Positions 60,294 to 64,000 of a DNA stretch of 64,000 bases are shown one piece after another; the first letter of the stretch is position 1, and the number at the start of each line of letters is the position of its first letter. The DNA is from Coprinellus micaceus (taxonomy: Eukaryota; Basidiomycota; Agaricomycetes; Agaricales; Psathyrellaceae). The position numbers were made by a program, and so were the translations under genes. Under the pieces are notes generated by a model, which saw nothing but the letters and a program-made list of their open reading frames with translations, did not search any database and was not told where the DNA came from. The DNA lies in NCBI GenBank assembly GCA_951394405.1, contig OX596337.1, positions 744,001 to 808,000 of the forward strand, given 5' to 3'.

Positions 60294-61255
60294 AGAGAGG
60301 GCCTGTGTTGTTCTCAGGCATGGCGCCCCTTGCGAAACCCAACCTCGCCGTGCCGTGGTATGATAGTGGCCACATCTATTGTTTATTTCTGAACTGTCTT
60401 GCTTTCGTCGCAGCTTTCTCAACTGTATATTATCTCGACTAATTGACCTACCTCTGGTTCTCTTTCAGGTGTCCCCCCCCCCCCCCCCCCCCAAGGCGTG
60501 GCTCCGATTTAGATCTTGGAAGGGGGAGCTCATACAGCAAGGCACTTCCTTCCCGCACAATACAATTCTCATGGCGCCCCGGCATTGTACCAAGTAATGC
60601 ATCCCTTTGCTCCCCTCCTCTCCCCGCTTTGAAGCCTATCGAAACCCGCAAAACGGTGACTACAGAGTATGTTCGTTGGGCGAACCATGGAAAGATGTCA
60701 CGTTCAGACCGTTGACATATTTCACAATGTCTGGGTGCCCTTGAAGGAGGGGTTGGGAGCCGCTGAGAGCAGCGGCAGGTCCTTGGCGACTAAAGCAACT
60801 GTTGGCCTTGCCTCGCTGACCTCAGAACTCCCCGAGTCGACGTCGAGCTCCCATCATCACTCCCTTCAAGGTCTGGCGCATCTCCAGCTGCAGGCGGGAG
60901 GTCCGCCGTGTGGCCGCTTGTGGGTCCCGGTGGGGCCATCCGAGCCATACTACGGGGGGAACTGGTTTCCTCCTCGTCGTGCTTCCGCCTTCGGTTGTCG
61001 TGGTTATGGATCCAGTCGTGCTCATAGAGTTGGGAAATATAATGTACAACGAACAAAAATCGAGGAGAAGGTATATAAGTTTTGTAGCTGGGGGAGCACT
61101 CCACTGTGGAGAATGAAATCGATACAGAGCCCCAAGGGCTCCAACGCCAAAACGTAGAACATGAGCGAAAAGAAGGATTCTCGGGTATAGCCTCCATCAC
61201 AACAGATAAAATACCAAGCAACCATGGTGGAAACCCAAACGTAGCGTTGTGGCAA
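60294..61255. other. convergent intergenic region, 960 bases
   Basis: Between the RFC1 stop (plus) and the 3' end of the Rai1/DXO-like gene (minus). It contains the 20-base C run. A plus frame of 162 codons at 60669-61157 lacks family resemblance and lies where 3' untranslated regions are expected. Confidence 0.5.
60473..60492 (+). repeat. run of 20 C
   Basis: Twenty consecutive C (G on the other strand) about 180 bases downstream of RFC1. It is the longest homopolymer I noticed in the window. Confidence 0.9.
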
Positions 61256-62955
61256 CTAGTCACGGTCAAAGAGAGCCATCATGTGGTCTGGAAGAGAGCT
61301 ATCTTGGCTCGTTCTCTCATACACATTCAGAACTCCACCTTTGCACACCAGTGTCAACCTTCCACGTTGTCCGTGCTCGATGACAAGCTGCTGGATGGCA
61401 CCCAAGGCCCTGCGCAGAGCCTCTATGTCCGGCTGCAACTTCTCCTCCAGCTCCTGGAACTCCGACAACTTGCTCCTCCGAATCTCAGAGAACCGTCCCC
61501 GATTATGCACCGCCAGGACATGGTGAGGTGTCTGTGAGATGTAGATCTGGGTGAACTTGTCCGTCCAGTCGAACTGCGCCACTCGGTCTTCGAACCACGT
61601 CGTGAGCTCCATGATCGTAGCAGACTTGGCTTCGTAGCCTCCATTGAGGATGTTCAGGCTGTAGGGCGTCTGGCTGGTGGAGGAGGTCCCACTGGCGAGG
61701 TCGACAGCTCCCAAGAGGTTGGATACTTCGTCGATTGTGGCGTCGCCGATACTTGTGCGAGAGCGAGTGGGCGGGAGGCATGCGTCCACTTCAAATCTGA
61801 CAGCCATCCTCAAGCCGCTTAGGTCCTGTTATTGCGAGTTAGGTTGAATTGGAGATCGTAATCTGGTTAATAAGGTGAACCCACATATGAGATGATTCTG
61901 TGATGTCCAGTCCCATTGTGACACCCAGGCGCGGATTCAGTCGACACCTTTTCAAAGTTATACCCATACGTCCTGCCATTGCATACCTCCCTCGTCTTCG
62001 CCTCCCACCTATTCACCAACACCGTCTTCTCCCCCGCCAACTCCAAATCAATCCTAAAATCCTTCGTCCCCTCCCCATTCCTCACCCACCTCAACAACTT
62101 TCGCAAAGCGTTACGATCGGTGACAAAGTCAACTTTGGACCAGTCAAAGTCGAAGTCGGGACTCGTTTCAGAGCGCTTGTTCACTGCAGCGACGAGCGGG
62201 ACGAGGGGGGCGTTTGGCATACGATAACCATTTTGGTCGATGAAGAATATCCCAATGTCAGGTTGGACATTATAGGGCGCTGCGCGGTTGAGCCATTGGC
62301 GCGGGGCGCCTAGGTTGCCGTGGCGTCAATACAGAGTCAGGACGATCGAGACGATGGGTATTCACCTGGTACTATGACAGTGGGGTTCTCACACCCAGTC
62401 CAACTGTACGACCCAATATACTCCACATTCTCAATCTTGATGTCTTCATCGCGGGCATCGCGGCTCTGCCTGTGCAAGGTCTTCACCGGGGTAGGGTGCA
62501 GGCCGTCTAGGAGATTGCGGTCGGGAGGGGGCTCCTCACTCGTGTTTGGGGGGGCCACTTCTTGGTCTCCCAGGTCGGCGTTGACGAAATCCAGCATCTG
62601 TTTGTACACGATATCTCTGTCGAATGGGCCGACTCTGGAGATGTGCTCCAACAACCCAGTCTTGTTGAACTTGATTTGGGTGGTATATCGAGTGGGCGAT
62701 ACCGATCCTTTGGTTGTCCACGTCTTGAACTTCCCGGTCCCCGTCTGGGTCGATGATTTAGTGTCACCGTGCCAAGGGTTGCCCCCAACCTTGAGAGGGG
62801 ACAGAGGACTAGCGCTATCGGGCATCTTTTGGAGGTATTCTTGGACCTTCCTCTTGTTGGCCTTGTTCAAGGGGCTGGCCTGTCATGGTCTTCAGTTAGC
62901 TGGCATGACAGTACATGGTTCGACTGACCCATTTCACCGAAAAGTTAGGCTCCAT
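61256..62955 (-). CDS. Rai1/DXO-like protein, possibly a degenerate decapping nuclease
   Basis: Four exons: 62955-62929, 62879-62366, 62309-61885 and 61825-61256; 511 residues. The N-terminal half has IGSYSW, PTVIVPGAPRQW and FIDQNGYRMP. Later come DFVTDRNALRKLLRW and VNRWEAKTRE. In the order expected of Rai1/DXO nucleases are GYNFE (motif II), FEVDAC (E-x-D, motif III) and MELTTW (motif IV position). Rai1/DXO enzymes remove faulty mRNA caps using E-x-D and E-x-K. Here the Lys of the last motif appears to be Thr. Related Agaricomycete proteins are, as I remember, often mislabelled geranylgeranyl pyrophosphate synthetase; no DDxxD is present. Family assignment is tentative; the gene model is solid. 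Confidence 0.7.
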
Positions 62956-63545
62956 ATTGGTCCTCGTCGAACGTTGAAGCCGATGCCATCGCCTAGCAGT
63001 AAAGCCGGACGGCGTTCGGTGGGGTTTTTATACACTCCAGGGCTACTTATATCGCGAGACTTCCAGACTTCCATATACCGAACCTGTGCAATCAAGATGT
63101 CCAAGGTTTGTATTCAATGACGGGACAGTCGACCTCATGACCGAGCTTCGAACCATTTCAATAGATGTTGGGCAAGTGGGGCCCATTGTCCGAGCACCCC
63201 TTCTGTCTGCTGGTGCTCCCGTGGTACAGCGTAGAACACCCAAGCTTCTGGCTGAAAGAGTAGGAAAGAATGCTGTCAGCCATGTTCGTCTTGCGGCTGG
63301 ATCCGACCTTCTTAGACTGGAGGATAGAACCGGTGATAAAACAATCCAGGAGGTCATGTGTATACGGCATGGTTCGCCTTACATACGGAAACGTGGTTGC
63401 AGGGATAAGGTTCGTTGAGCGCTTGAGAAGTTGAGCGCCCTGACTGCGGAGTCTGAATCCCCTCACACTAACGAGCAGACCCTCGACAGCCCTCGACTTG
63501 TTCTTGATCAGTTCAAACCCCACTCTCCATCGTTCTCAACCCACC
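62956..63545. other. divergent intergenic region
   Basis: About 590 bases between the Rai1/DXO-like gene (minus) and the phosphotransferase-like gene (plus), presumably both promoters. A plus frame at 63086-63418 has no family resemblance. Confidence 0.45.
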
Positions 63546-64000
63546 ATGGCCTCGACCTCCGGCACAGTCGCGGACGTTGTCGCCGCCCAGATTGTCGACC
63601 TGCCGAAGGAAAGGTGGGTGGACCTTCGAGGGCTCGTGGGTTGTGCCACCTCCCACCTCTGGCAGCGTCCTGCAAAGGGTCCAGACAACTTGCGTTCCAG
63701 TGTATCCTGCCAATCTATCTCCCACATAGGCTCTGGGAGCTACAACCACGTCTATCGGTTGGATTTCACCAATGGTACAAAACTAGCCGCCAGCGTCTCC
63801 CAAGACAAGGAGGGGGGTTTCTCTCCCGAGGCGAAGGAATCCGAGATTGCGACGATGAAATTCGTTCGCGGATCTGGGCTTTATCCAGAGATACCTGTCC
63901 CGGAGGTGTTCGCGTGGGATACGACGTTCAGGAATCCGGTCAAGGCTCCCTACGTTCTTATGGACTTCGTCGATGGGGTGGTCATTGATAACTCGCGAGT
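63546..64000 (+). CDS. aminoglycoside-phosphotransferase-like kinase (APH family), 5' part
   Basis: A single open exon from ATG at 63546 to the window end, 151 codons. SISHIGSGSYNHVYRLDF is a glycine-rich nucleotide loop followed by the beta-strand pair. AKESEIATMKFVRG is the helix that normally holds the Glu pairing with the Lys. IPVPEVFAWDT and YVLMDFVDGVVI match the hinge strand of APH-type kinases. The expected ATP-anchoring Lys after the loop is not obvious (TKLAASVSQDKE); the catalytic loop lies beyond the window. A GTGGGT at 63614 looks like a donor but the frame stays open and homologous-looking, so no intron was called. Such genes are numerous in Agaricomycetes and their substrates are mostly unknown. 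Confidence 0.8.
   Translation, partial: MASTSGTVADVVAAQIVDLPKERWVDLRGLVGCATSHLWQRPAKGPDNLRSSVSCQSISHIGSGSYNHVYRLDFTNGTKLAASVSQDKEGGFSPEAKESEIATMKFVRGSGLYPEIPVPEVFAWDTTFRNPVKAPYVLMDFVDGVVIDNSR

Noticed and set aside
60669..61157. Plus-strand frame of 162 codons after RFC1
   Set aside because: No domain or splice support, sits between two convergent 3' ends.
63614..63720. Intron in the phosphotransferase-like gene starting GTGGGT at 63614
   Set aside because: The region is open and in frame with plausible sequence up to the glycine-rich loop, so a single exon is simpler.

Overview
The window is nuclear DNA of a filamentous basidiomycete, most likely a mushroom-forming Agaricomycete. Nearly every gene is cut by many short GT-AG introns of about 45-75 bases, the housekeeping proteins are eukaryotic and fungal (cyclin C, SEC63, FUR1, FBA1, RFC1), and several families resemble ones known to me mainly from Agaricomycetes (F-box/LRR-like, MYND-finger, DUF6697-like, CYP63-like P450). 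Gene models were built by hand from splice signals, reading phase and comparison between copies inside the window. No database search was run.

Layout. 0-17 kb is mostly single-copy: a cut-off MYND gene, a decayed alpha/beta-hydrolase, cyclin C, a CorA-like membrane protein, one F-box/LRR-like gene, SEC63, FUR1 and a P450. 17.5-38 kb is an accessory block in which three families alternate: F-box/LRR-like (one broken, two intact, one exon relic), MYND (two intact, one broken) and DUF6697-like (three), interrupted by FBA1 at 29.7-31.3 kb and by two gene-poor stretches (28.0-29.7 and 38.0-39.6 kb). 39.6-46.2 kb holds two long unrecognised proteins in divergent orientation. 46.6-52.3 kb returns to the block (two MYND, one DUF6697-like). 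52.4-56.5 kb has two unrecognised genes. 56.7-60.3 kb is RFC1, sharing a short promoter with its divergent neighbour. The right end has a gene that resembles the Rai1/DXO decapping-nuclease family and the start of an aminoglycoside-phosphotransferase-like gene.

The most distinctive content is the three-family block: six MYND loci, four F-box/LRR-like loci plus a relic, and four DUF6697-like loci. Each family has its own conserved signatures and fixed intron positions. Paralogues lie side by side and some are freshly broken, the pattern of birth-and-death evolution. Two families carry protein-interaction or ubiquitin-type modules and the third looks nuclear (basic tails, SUMO-consensus-like sites). 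A shared pathway is only inference. The window has no rRNA, tRNA, CRISPR array or intact transposon that I could recognise.
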